DNA of 12,817 nucleotides, taken from positions 1 to 12,817 of the forward strand of contig JAGWSE010000333.1 of assembly GCA_028869395.1 (NCBI GenBank). Reading direction: 5' to 3'. The notes beneath the pieces were generated by a model. The model saw only the letters and a program-made list of their open reading frames with translations, was not told the origin of the DNA and made no database searches. Both the position numbers and the translations under genes were made by a program. Below, one piece after another: positions 6,133 through 12,297 of the stretch. This DNA comes from Alphaproteobacteria bacterium (GTDB lineage Bacteria; Pseudomonadota; Alphaproteobacteria; Caulobacterales; Caulobacteraceae). Each line of letters starts with the position of its first letter. The stretch's first letter is position 1.

Positions 6133-7577
6133 AAGAAATCCCGCACGTCGGCGATGCGGCCGGCGATCGCGGCCGCGGCGGCCATGGCGGGGCTCATCAG
6201 ATGGGTGCGTCCGGCGCGGCCCTGCCGGCCCTCGAAGTTGCGGTTGGAGGTCGAGGCGCAGCGCTCGCCCGGGTTCAGCTTGTCGGGGTTCATGGCCAGG
6301 CACATCGAGCAGCCCGGCTCGCGCCAGTCGAACCCGGCGGCCCTGAACACCTCGTCCAGACCCTCGGCCTCGGCCTGCGCTTTCACCAGACCCGAGCCCG
6401 GCACCACCATGGCCCGGACGCCGGGGGCGACCTTGCGGCCCGCCTCGAGAGCCTTGGCCGCGATCTTCGCCGCGACGCGCAGGTCCTCGATGCGGCTGTT
6501 GGTGCACGAACCGATGAACACCACGTCGATCTTCGCGCTTGCGATCGGCTGGCCGGCCTCCAGGCCCATGTAGTCCAGCGAGCGCTCGGCCGAGGCGCGC
6601 TTGTCCGGGTTCTCGTAGGCCTCCGGCGACGGGACGCCGGCGGTCACCGGGATCACGTCCTCGGGACTGGTGCCCCAGGTGACCAGCGGCGCGATGTCGG
6701 CCGCGTCGATGCGGATCTCGCGGTCGAACACCGCGTCGGGGTCTGAGAAGAAGCTCTTCCAATAGGCCAGCGCCATCTCCCAGGCGCCGCCCTTCGGCGC
6801 GGCCGGGCGGCCCTTCAGGTACTCGTAGGTGGTCTCGTCGGGGGCGACCAGGCCGGCCCGCGCGCCGCCTTCGATGGTCAGGTTGCAGAGCGTCATGCGC
6901 CCTTCCATGGACAGCGCCCGGACCGCCTCGCCGGCGTACTCGATGACGTAGCCGGTGCCACCCGCGGTCCCGATGGCGCCGATGACGGCGAGCGCGAAGT
7001 CCTTGGCGCCGACCCCGGGCGCGGGCGCGCCGTCGATGGTCACCCGCATGTTCCTCGACTTTGTCTGGCGCAGCGTCTGGGTGGCGAGCACATGCTCCAC
7101 CTCCGAGGTGCCGATCCCGTGCGCCAGCGCGCCAAAGGCGCCGTGGGTCGAGGTGTGACTGTCGCCGCAGACGATGGTCATGCCGGGCTGGGTGCGGCCC
7201 TGTTCGGGGCCCACCACGTGGACGATACCGTTCCTCACGTCGCCCATCGGGAAGAACTTGATGCCGGCGTCGGCCACATTGGCCTCGAGCATCTGCAGCT
7301 GGGTGCGCGCCTCCTCATCCGCGACGGCGCCTACGCCGAGGCCCTGGCCCTCGGTCGGGATGTTGTGGTCGGCGACCGCCAGCGTGCGGTCGGGCCGGCG
7401 GACCTTGCGGTGGTTCGCGCGAAGGCCGGCGAACGCCTGCGGGGAGGTCACCTCGTGGATCAGGTGCAGGTCGATGTAGAGGATCGCCTCGCCGTCTTGT
7501 CCATCCTGGCCGTCTTGGGCGACGACGTGGGCGTCCCAGATCTTGTCGTACAGGGTTTTGCCGGGCATGGGCCGCAT
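6129..7577 (-). CDS. leuC: 3-isopropylmalate dehydratase large subunit
   Basis: This is the iron-sulfur subunit of LeuCD isopropylmalate isomerase (aconitase family), the second dedicated leucine step. The 482 residues match the family length. The three cluster ligands are Cys358 (FIGSCTNSR) and Cys423 and Cys426 (PGCSMCLAMN). Other family stretches are HLIHEVTSPQAF (38-49), DHNIPT (70-75), and CGDSHTSTHGAFGALAHGIG (137-156). The ATG at 7577 has a weak GGCGGA nearby; Met4 (ATG at 7568) begins the more usual MPGKTLYDKIW and is a fair alternative. Residues 21-29 are a QDG triplet repeated three times, an unusual local expansion in a variable surface loop. It is the first gene of the operon and is divergent from blaI across 160 bases. 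Confidence 0.97.
   Translation of the reverse strand: MRPMPGKTLYDKIWDAHVVAQDGQDGQDGEAILYIDLHLIHEVTSPQAFAGLRANHRKVRRPDRTLAVADHNIPTEGQGLGVGAVADEEARTQLQMLEANVADAGIKFFPMGDVRNGIVHVVGPEQGRTQPGMTIVCGDSHTSTHGAFGALAHGIGTSEVEHVLATQTLRQTKSRNMRVTIDGAPAPGVGAKDFALAVIGAIGTAGGTGYVIEYAGEAVRALSMEGRMTLCNLTIEGGARAGLVAPDETTYEYLKGRPAAPKGGAWEMALAYWKSFFSDPDAVFDREIRIDAADIAPLVTWGTSPEDVIPVTAGVPSPEAYENPDKRASAERSLDYMGLEAGQPIASAKIDVVFIGSCTNSRIEDLRVAAKIAAKALEAGRKVAPGVRAMVVPGSGLVKAQAEAEGLDEVFRAAGFDWREPGCSMCLAMNPDKLNPGERCASTSNRNFEGRQGRAGRTHLMSPAMAAAAAIAGRIADVRDFL
7491..7517. repeat. 9-bp triplicate encoding QDGQDGQDG in leuC
   Basis: Three 9-base units in a row (on the minus strand CAAGACGGC, CAGGATGGA, CAAGACGGC) encode Gln-Asp-Gly three times. 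The outer units are identical and the middle one differs only at third codon positions. It sits in the variable loop between the LeuC N-terminus and the AILYIDLHLIHEV strand. Copy changes would stay in frame. Confidence 0.75.
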
Positions 7578-7685
7578 CTATGTCCGCCGACGCGCGCACG
7601 TCTAGTGCTGCGGTGCGGCGAAATTGGCGCAGGCGCAGCAAATTCTTGCCGTGACCGGCGTCCTGCCGGCCAGGGCGCAGCCGGC

Positions 7686-7713
7686 TTGACGATTTCGATT
7701 ACGGGCGTAAGCT
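7686..7713 (+). promoter_or_regulatory. Candidate blaI promoter
   Basis: A TTGACG -35 box at 7686-7691, the consensus form for alphaproteobacterial housekeeping sigma factors, is followed after 16 bases by TAAGCT at 7708-7713, a modest -10. Transcription would start near 7720 and leave a leader of about 18 bases that contains the TACA-GC-TGTA operator and no Shine-Dalgarno sequence. Confidence 0.35.
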
Positions 7714-7722
7714 CGCCTGGAC

Positions 7723-7732
7723 TACAGCTGTA
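7723..7732. promoter_or_regulatory. BlaI/MecI-type operator (TACA-GC-TGTA)
   Basis: TACAGCTGTA is a perfect 10-base palindrome placed 5 bases before the start of a BlaI/MecI-family gene. TACA/TGTA half-sites are the known recognition element of BlaI and MecI repressors. This supports autorepression of the blaI-M56 pair. A second, imperfect dyad TTAC-GGGC-GTAA is centred 23 bp upstream (7699-7710), about two helical turns away, and may bind a second dimer. Confidence 0.65.
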
Positions 7733-7737
7733 AGCGA

Positions 7738-8112
7738 ATGACCCGCATCTCCGCCGCCGAAAGCCAGATCATGCAGGCGCTGTGGGCCAGGGGCCCGCTG
7801 GGCGCCGAGGAGATCGTGCGCGAGGTCGGAGAGGCCCAGAGCTGGGGCGAGGCGACGGTCAAGACACTGATCAACCGTCTCCTGAAGAAGAAGGCGATCG
7901 CTTCCGAGCGCGAGGGCGGCCGCGCGCGCTACCGGCCCCTGCTGACGCGCGAGGACTATGTCACCGGCGAGAGCCAGGGCCTGCTTGACCGCCTGTTCGG
8001 CGGGGAAGTCGCCCCGCTGGTCGCCCACTATGCCAAGCATCGGCCGCTGTCGCCCGAAGAGCTGGAGCGGCTGAAGGCCCTCATCGCCGAGATGGAGCGT
8101 GACGATGGCTGA
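7738..8112 (+). CDS. BlaI/MecI/CopY family winged-helix repressor
   Basis: This 124-residue DNA-binding repressor is typical in length for BlaI/MecI. The winged-helix domain covers residues 1-72: SAAESQIMQALWARGPLGAEE (helices 1 and 2), then the recognition helix WGEATVKTLINRLLKKKAI at 36-54, and the wing SEREGGRARYRPLLTREDY. The C-terminal dimerisation helices span about 75-122, with ALIAEMERDDG at the end. The start ATG at 7738 lacks a Shine-Dalgarno sequence. The downstream M56 protease gene overlaps its end by 8 bases, the classical repressor/sensor pairing in which the protease inactivates the repressor. No beta-lactamase or copper-transport gene is in the window, so the regulon beyond its own operon is unknown; divergent leuC is within reach of the operator. 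Confidence 0.93.
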   Translation: MTRISAAESQIMQALWARGPLGAEEIVREVGEAQSWGEATVKTLINRLLKKKAIASEREGGRARYRPLLTREDYVTGESQGLLDRLFGGEVAPLVAHYAKHRPLSPEELERLKALIAEMERDDG

Positions 8113-9022
8113 GGTCGTCGACGCCCTGCTGCGGGTGAACCTCGTCGCCTCGCTCGCCATCCTCGCCGTCCTGCTGCTGAGACTTCCCATCCGCCATCGC
8201 TTCGGGCCCGAGATCGCCTATGGCCTCTGGGCCGCCCCGCCGCTCGCGGCGGCGGCCACCATCGCGCCCCTCAAGATCCAGAGCTCGACGCTGGCGCGCC
8301 CGCTGGCGCATCTGGCGCCGGTTTCGCTGTCCCCGGGCCTGCTGGTGCTCTGGGCCGTCGGCTTGGGGCTGGCGGTCGGGCTCATGTGGCGCGCGCAGTC
8401 GGCGTTCCTGAAGTCCGCCCGCGCCGGCCGCGCCGGGCCCGCGGTCGTCGGCATCGTCGCGCCCCGCCTGGTGATGCCGCCGGACGACGGGCGCTACACC
8501 GCCGAGGAGCGGATGCTGATCCGCGCCCACGAGCGGGCGCACATGCTGCGCAAGGACCCTCGGGCCGGAGCGCTGATCGCCGGCCTCCAGTGCCTCGCCT
8601 GGTTCAATCCGCTGGTGCACGTGGCCGCGCACTTCGCCCGCCTCGACCAGGAGCTGGCCTGCGACGCGGCGGTGATACGCCAGCACCCGCAGGCGCGTGC
8701 GCTCTACGCGAGGACCCTCCTGAAGACCCAGCTCGTGGCCGCACCGTTGCCGCTCGGTTGCTACTGGCCCGCCCGGTCGCGCCATCCGCTCGAGGTCCGC
8801 GTGGAGCTTCTCAGGCGGCCCCGTGTGGACCGCGGGATCGAAGGTTTCCTGCTGATCAGCGCGGGGATTGTCGCGGCCGCCGTCCTGGCCTGGGCGGCCG
8901 AGCCGCCGATCGTGTTCACCCCGCCGCCGCCGATCTGGGCGCTGGATGGTCCCGACACCGGGCACATGTCGGTGATGCTCGTGACCTGGCCGGCGCCCGC
9001 CGCCGCGTCCGCCCGCCGCTAG
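8105..9022 (+). CDS. M56 family (BlaR1-like) membrane metalloprotease without sensor domain
   Basis: This 305-residue inner-membrane zinc protease has four predicted membrane segments, about 11-29, 37-56, 78-96 and 247-265. The zinc motif HERAH is at 142-146, and the third ligand region DQELACD is at 181-187 (Glu183), both as in BlaR1/MecR1. BlaR1 has a further penicillin-binding domain of about 250 residues after its last membrane segment; here only about 40 residues follow, starting with the proline-rich PPIVFTPPPP. It therefore cannot sense beta-lactams in the BlaR1 way. The ATG at 8105 was chosen because GGAG lies 7 bases upstream; a GTG at 8099 is in frame but too close to that site. It overlaps blaI by 8 bases. 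Its stop overlaps the convergent SDR gene. Confidence 0.9.
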   Translation: MAEVVDALLRVNLVASLAILAVLLLRLPIRHRFGPEIAYGLWAAPPLAAAATIAPLKIQSSTLARPLAHLAPVSLSPGLLVLWAVGLGLAVGLMWRAQSAFLKSARAGRAGPAVVGIVAPRLVMPPDDGRYTAEERMLIRAHERAHMLRKDPRAGALIAGLQCLAWFNPLVHVAAHFARLDQELACDAAVIRQHPQARALYARTLLKTQLVAAPLPLGCYWPARSRHPLEVRVELLRRPRVDRGIEGFLLISAGIVAAAVLAWAAEPPIVFTPPPPIWALDGPDTGHMSVMLVTWPAPAAASARR

Positions 9023-9028
9023 GCGGCG
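9014..9028. terminator. GC hairpin whose loop is the shared stop codon of convergent genes
   Basis: CGCCGC, a TAG loop, and GCGGCG form a perfect 6-bp stem with a 3-base loop. The loop is the TAG stop of the M56 gene; the CTAG containing it also gives the TAG stop of the SDR gene on the other strand. No T run follows on either side, so a role as a bidirectional transcription end is possible but unproven. Confidence 0.4.
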
Positions 9029-9993
9029 ACGGCGGTCGGAGCCGCTTGAAGGCAGCCGAGCGCGATCAGCGTGGTCCGGAGCGCGTCATCCAGCGGTGTG
9101 TGCGGCTCGGGGCCGATCGCGGCCGTCAGGCGGCCATTGTCGAGCAGCACGTCCTCGCGCCACAGGTAGCGCATCTCGTAGACCTCCCGCAGCGTCTCGT
9201 TGAACGGCCCGGCGGCGGCGACGGCGAGCCAGGGGAAAGGCAGGACCGCGGGTTTGCGGCCGGTTACCCGGCGCAGGGTCTCCACCAGATCGTGACCCGT
9301 GATCGCGTGTCCGGCGAAGTGGAAGCTTGCCACCGCGGCGAGTTCGTCTTCGCGGTCGAGCAGCCGCGCCGCCGCCTCGGCGAGGTCGGGCAGGTAGGCG
9401 AAGGCGTGAGGCGCCGCCAGCGGTCCGGGGTACATGAGCCGGGTCACCGGCTTGCCCGCCGGGAAGATGACGCCGCCCAGCCAGTTGCCTCCGGCGCGCC
9501 CTCCGAAGAAGTCGCCGGCGCGAAGCACCACCGACTTGCCGCCCTCCTGGGCCGCGGAGCGGAGCCGGCGCTCGAGTTCGACGCGGAGCTTGCCCTTGCG
9601 GGTCAGCGGATTCTGCGGCGCCTCCTCGGCGATGCGGCCGCGCGCATCGGGGCCGTAGTTGTAGACGCTGCCGGCGATCAGCATCCTCGCGCCCTCGGCG
9701 ATCGAGGCGGCGATGGTGTTGTCGATCATCGGCAGGATGGTGCCGCCCCAGTTGCGGTAGCCCGCCGGATTGGCGGCGTGGACGATCACCTGAACGCCTT
9801 CGGCCGCACGGCGGACGTCTTCGCGCTCCATGGCGTCGCCCTTGCGCCAGTCGACATCGCCGGGCGTCGCCTTGCGCGCGGCGTCGGGACTGCGCTGCAG
9901 GGCGCGCACCCGCCAGCCGTGGGCCAGCAGGGCCTGGGCGGCCTGTCCGCCGAAAGCGCCGGCGGCGCCGATCACGAGAGCGGTCTTGGTCAT
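9019..9993 (-). CDS. Atypical NAD(P)-dependent epimerase/dehydratase-like SDR
   Basis: This 324-residue cytosolic protein is of the extended short-chain dehydrogenase/NAD-epimerase superfamily. The Rossmann loop GAAGAFGG is at 9-16, VIVHAANPAGY at 69-79, and IAGSVYNYGP at 106-115 with Ser109 in the position of the catalytic serine. The usual YxxxK motif is replaced by TRKGK at 131-135: lysine is kept and tyrosine is lost, so it may be a non-standard reductase or a binding protein. The substrate is unknown. The ATG at 9993 was chosen because it begins MTKTALVIGAAG and has AGGAGA 7 bases upstream; an earlier in-frame start adds 23 non-conserved residues that run into the promoter region. It is divergent from the LysR gene, its probable regulator, and convergent with the M56 gene through a 4-base overlap. 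Confidence 0.88.
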   Translation of the reverse strand: MTKTALVIGAAGAFGGQAAQALLAHGWRVRALQRSPDAARKATPGDVDWRKGDAMEREDVRRAAEGVQVIVHAANPAGYRNWGGTILPMIDNTIAASIAEGARMLIAGSVYNYGPDARGRIAEEAPQNPLTRKGKLRVELERRLRSAAQEGGKSVVLRAGDFFGGRAGGNWLGGVIFPAGKPVTRLMYPGPLAAPHAFAYLPDLAEAAARLLDREDELAAVASFHFAGHAITGHDLVETLRRVTGRKPAVLPFPWLAVAAAGPFNETLREVYEMRYLWREDVLLDNGRLTAAIGPEPHTPLDDALRTTLIALGCLQAAPTAVAA

Positions 9994-10081
9994 GGCGAGG
10001 TCTCCTGTCGCCGATGAGGATGGCCGCGGCCCCACCCTCAACGGAATTGCGTTTCTACGCACCTCAGTTATTCATTTGTGC
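9994..10081. promoter_or_regulatory. Divergent SDR / lysR control region with inverted repeat
   Basis: These 88 bases hold both divergent promoters. A perfect inverted repeat TGCGT-TTCT-ACGCA lies at 10048-10061, close in spacing to LysR-type T-N11-A boxes. For lysR, TTGCGT (10047-10052) and TATTCA (10069-10074) are spaced by 16 bases and would start transcription at about the lysR ATG. The SDR side carries its AGGAGA ribosome binding site. The repeat overlaps the lysR -35 candidate, which would fit autorepression. Confidence 0.45.
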
Positions 10082-10981
10082 ATGCCGAGCGCCGACTGGG
10101 ACCTGTTCCAGAGCCTGCACGCCGTGATGGAGGCTGGCAGCCTGTCGGCGGCCGCGAAGCTGCGCGGCCTGACCCAGCCCACCATCGGGCGGCACATCGA
10201 GGCGCTGGAGCGGCGACTGGGCGGTCCGCTGTTCGTGCGTTCGCCCCGCGGCTTGCAGGCGACCGAGCTTGCGCTGGAGCTGAAGCCGCACCTGGCCGAG
10301 ATGTCGGCGGCGGCCGACGCGGCCCTGCGCGACGCCACCGGGGCCGCCAACTCGGTCACCGGCTCGATCCGCATCACCGCCAGCGAGATGGTCGGCGTCG
10401 AGGTGCTGCCGCCCCTGCTCACCGAATTTCGGGAGACCCATCCGGGCGTCATCATCGAGCTGATGCTTTCCAACGCCACGGAAGACCTCTCGCGGCGGGT
10501 GGCGGACATCGCGGTGCGGATGACGCCGCCGACCCAAGGCGCGCTGGTCGCCAAGAAGGTGGGTGACATCCAGCTCGGCTTCTACGCCGCGCCAGACTAC
10601 CTCGCCCGCCACGGCGCGCCGGAAACCTTCGAGGACCTCGACCACCACGCCGTCATCGGCTTCGACAGCCCGGCGCGGGGCATCAGCGAACTGCCCGGGC
10701 TGAAGCGACCGGTGAGCCGCGAGACCTTCACATTCCGCTCCGACAGCGATCTCGCCCAGCTGGCGGCGTTGAAGTCCGGCTTCGGCATCGGCGTGGCCCA
10801 GACGGAGATCGCGCGCCGGCACGGCCTCGTGCGCGTGATGCGGAACGCGAACGTCTTCACCCTGACCACCTGGGTGGTGATGCACGAGAACCTGAAGGGC
10901 AGCCGCCGGATACGGCTGATGTTCGACCATCTGGTCGCAGGGCTCTCGGAGTACATCGCCGGCAGCCGGAGCGCGCCCTGA
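10082..10981 (+). CDS. LysR-type transcriptional regulator
   Basis: This 299-residue regulator has the usual LysR layout and length. The N-terminal winged helix-turn-helix spans about residues 4-63, with AGSLSAAAKLRGLTQPTIGRHIEALERRLGGPLFVR covering the HTH and the following helix. The linker helix is at about 64-91 and the ligand-binding (periplasmic-binding-protein-like) domain at about 94-290. Start: the ATG at 10082 begins the normal LysR N-terminus (WDLFQSLHAVMEAGSL). The frame is open much further upstream, but that sequence belongs to the antisense strand of the SDR gene. No Shine-Dalgarno is present, and a -10-like TATTCA lies 8 bases upstream, so the transcript may be leaderless. It probably regulates the divergent SDR gene; the effector is unknown. 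The 3' end faces rplS across a shared terminator region. Confidence 0.93.
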   Translation: MPSADWDLFQSLHAVMEAGSLSAAAKLRGLTQPTIGRHIEALERRLGGPLFVRSPRGLQATELALELKPHLAEMSAAADAALRDATGAANSVTGSIRITASEMVGVEVLPPLLTEFRETHPGVIIELMLSNATEDLSRRVADIAVRMTPPTQGALVAKKVGDIQLGFYAAPDYLARHGAPETFEDLDHHAVIGFDSPARGISELPGLKRPVSRETFTFRSDSDLAQLAALKSGFGIGVAQTEIARRHGLVRVMRNANVFTLTTWVVMHENLKGSRRIRLMFDHLVAGLSEYIAGSRSAP

Positions 10982-10984
10982 ACG

Positions 10985-11014
10985 AAAACGGCGGCCCCGT
11001 CGCCGGAGCCGCCG
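10985..11014 (-). terminator. Intrinsic terminator of trmD-rplS
   Basis: Read on the minus strand, CGGCGGCTCC and GGGGCCGCCG (10989-11014) form a 10-bp stem with one G-T wobble and a 6-base GGCGAC loop, followed directly by TTTT (10985-10988). It begins 25 bases after the rplS stop and ends 3 bases from the lysR stop. This is a textbook rho-independent terminator for rplS. On the plus strand the same hairpin could help end lysR transcription, but only CTTCG follows it there. Confidence 0.85.
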
Positions 11015-11039
11015 CTTCGAATTCGACTGCAGTGCGGGC

Positions 11040-11453
11040 CTATTCCTTGGTCGGAGCGGCGTCCGGCGTCTCGGAGGGCTCGTCCTTGGCCGCGCCGGTC
11101 ATGGCGCGCTCGGCGATGCGGGCCGACTTGCCGCGGCGATCGCGCAGGTAATAGAGCTTCGCGCGGCGGACCACGCCGCGGCGCTTCACCTCGATGGATT
11201 CGATCATCGGCGACAGCAGCGGGAACACGCGCTCCACGCCCTCGCCGAAGGAGATCTTCCGGACGGTGAAGTTCTCGTGGACGCCGGTCCCCGACCGGGC
11301 GATGCACACGCCCTCGTAGGCCTGGACGCGCTCACGCTCGCCTTCCTTGATCCGCACGTTCACGCGGACCGTGTCGCCGGGCCGGAATTCCGGGACCTTG
11401 CGGGCGGCGAGGCGCTGGGCCTCTTCCTTCTCGAGCTGTTCGATCACGTTCAT
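11040..11453 (-). CDS. rplS: 50S ribosomal protein L19
   Basis: L19 is a protein of the large ribosomal subunit at the 30S interface. The protein has 137 residues, longer than the E. coli protein (about 115) because of an acidic C-terminal tail AKDEPSETPDAAPTKE, which is common in alphaproteobacteria. The core shows the family sequence: FRPGDTVRVNVRIKEG, RVQAYEGVCIARSG, FTVRKISFGEGVERVFPLLSP and RRGVVRRAKLYYLRDRRGK. The ATG at 11453 (MNVIEQLEKEE) was chosen because AAGGA lies 9 bases upstream and the sequence matches the normal L19 start; an ATG at 11462 overlapping the trmD stop would leave no room for that site. It follows trmD by 5 bases and ends at a strong intrinsic terminator. Confidence 0.96.
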   Translation of the reverse strand: MNVIEQLEKEEAQRLAARKVPEFRPGDTVRVNVRIKEGERERVQAYEGVCIARSGTGVHENFTVRKISFGEGVERVFPLLSPMIESIEVKRRGVVRRAKLYYLRDRRGKSARIAERAMTGAAKDEPSETPDAAPTKE

Positions 11454-11458
11454 GGTCG

Positions 11459-12187
11459 TCATTCCTTACCGGGCTTGACTGCGCCCTTTGCCTGTTGATT
11501 GGCGGTCCGCCGCGCCCAGAGGTCCGGACGCCGCTCCCGCGTGGTACTTTCCCGCTCCCCCTGCCGCCACTTGGAGATCTCCGCATGGTGGCCGGACAGC
11601 AGCACCTCGGGGATGTCGAGCCCTTCGAACGTCCGCGGCCTCGTGTACTGCGGATGCTCGAGGAGGTGATCCTCGAAGCTTTCGTCACTCAAACTCTGCG
11701 GCTCGCCCAACACACCCGGCACGAGCCGCACGCACGCCTCGATCGTCACGAGCGCGGCGGCCTCGCCCCCGGCCAGGACCGCATCGCCCACGGCGACCTC
11801 CTCGAACCCGCGGGCCTCGATGACCCGCTGGTCCACCCCTTCGAACCGACCGCACAAGACGATCAGCCCGGGTCCCTGGGACCACTCACGCACGCGTTCC
11901 TGGGTCAGGGGTCGACCCCGCGCGCTCATGTACAAGAGCGGCCGGCCGCGCCCCTCCACGCTGTCGAGCGCAGAGGCGATCACGTCCGCCCGCATCACCT
12001 GCCCCGGGCCGCCACCCGCAGGGGTGTCGTCGAGGAAGCCGCGCTTATCCTTGGAAAAGCCGCGGATGTCCACTGTTTCAAGCCGCCACAGGCCCGCCTC
12101 GCGCCAGGCGGTCCCGATCAGCGAGACACCCAGCGGGCCCGGAAAGGCCTCCGGGAACATGGTCAGCACGGTGACGTCGAACGACAT
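11459..12187 (-). CDS. trmD: tRNA (guanine37-N1)-methyltransferase
   Basis: TrmD methylates G37 next to the anticodon of tRNAs reading CNN codons, using S-adenosylmethionine, and prevents +1 frameshifting. It is a SPOUT-class trefoil-knot dimer. The 242 residues are normal. Knot and cofactor motifs are LIVLCGRFEGVDQRVIE (108-124) and VGDAVLAGGE (133-142). Arg154 lies in EACVRLVPGVLG, and the catalytic Asp173 in SFEDHLLEHPQYTRP. The ATG at 12187 begins the conserved MSFDVTVLTMFPE sequence; the frame stays open upstream, but that sequence is not conserved. No Shine-Dalgarno precedes the ATG. rplS follows by 5 bases, as in the usual rpsP-rimM-trmD-rplS operon, yet rpsP and rimM are not upstream: tesB lies there instead, on the opposite strand. 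Confidence 0.96.
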   Translation of the reverse strand: MSFDVTVLTMFPEAFPGPLGVSLIGTAWREAGLWRLETVDIRGFSKDKRGFLDDTPAGGGPGQVMRADVIASALDSVEGRGRPLLYMSARGRPLTQERVREWSQGPGLIVLCGRFEGVDQRVIEARGFEEVAVGDAVLAGGEAAALVTIEACVRLVPGVLGEPQSLSDESFEDHLLEHPQYTRPRTFEGLDIPEVLLSGHHAEISKWRQGERESTTRERRPDLWARRTANQQAKGAVKPGKE

Positions 12188-12297
12188 GGGCGCTAGGGGC
12201 GTCAGCGAACGGCGCGCGTCAAGCCTTGCGGGCCGGCGGCCCGGCGCGTAAGCGAGGCCCCTTCGCACCTGCAACATAACCCAAGCGGGCCCTTCCA
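12188..12297. promoter_or_regulatory. Divergent trmD / tesB promoter region
   Basis: These 110 bases separate trmD (minus) and tesB (plus). On the minus strand, TTGACG lies at 12217-12222 and CCTAGC at 12192-12197 (spacer 19, or 18 with CCCTAG), putting the transcription start at or very near the trmD ATG. An alternative -10 is GCTGACGC 10 bases after TTGACG, matching the Caulobacter-type GCTA element in part. On the plus strand, CATAAC at 12275-12280 is a possible tesB -10; no good -35 or Shine-Dalgarno is seen for tesB. Confidence 0.4.

Larger units (their letters stand above)
7578..7737. other. Divergent leuC / blaI intergenic region
   Basis: These 160 bases separate two divergent operons. 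The right half holds the blaI -35 candidate and two dyads. For leuC, the minus strand shows only a weak CTAGAC -10-like element at about 7599-7605 with no good -35. A GCAA-ATTC-TTGC dyad lies near 7638-7649, with no assigned role. No leucine-rich leader peptide and no intrinsic terminator were found, so classical leucine attenuation is not supported by this sequence. Confidence 0.4.

Noticed and set aside
5314..6762. A possible 482-residue fusion reading upstream from the VOC gene
   Set aside because: The upstream part is an alternative frame of leuC with Arg/Gly/Pro-rich shadow composition; homology begins at the GTG at 6132, which overlaps the leuC stop.
7578..7737. Leucine leader peptide or attenuator before leuC
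   Set aside because: No short frame rich in leucine codons and no hairpin followed by a T run was found on the minus strand.
8386..10017. Plus-strand open frame of 543 codons across the M56 gene and the SDR gene
   Set aside because: It is out of frame with the M56 protease and antisense to the SDR gene; the translation is low-complexity with no recognisable domain.
9830..10081. N-terminal extension of the LysR protein by 84 residues
   Set aside because: It is antisense to the start of the SDR gene and precedes a complete normal LysR HTH domain.
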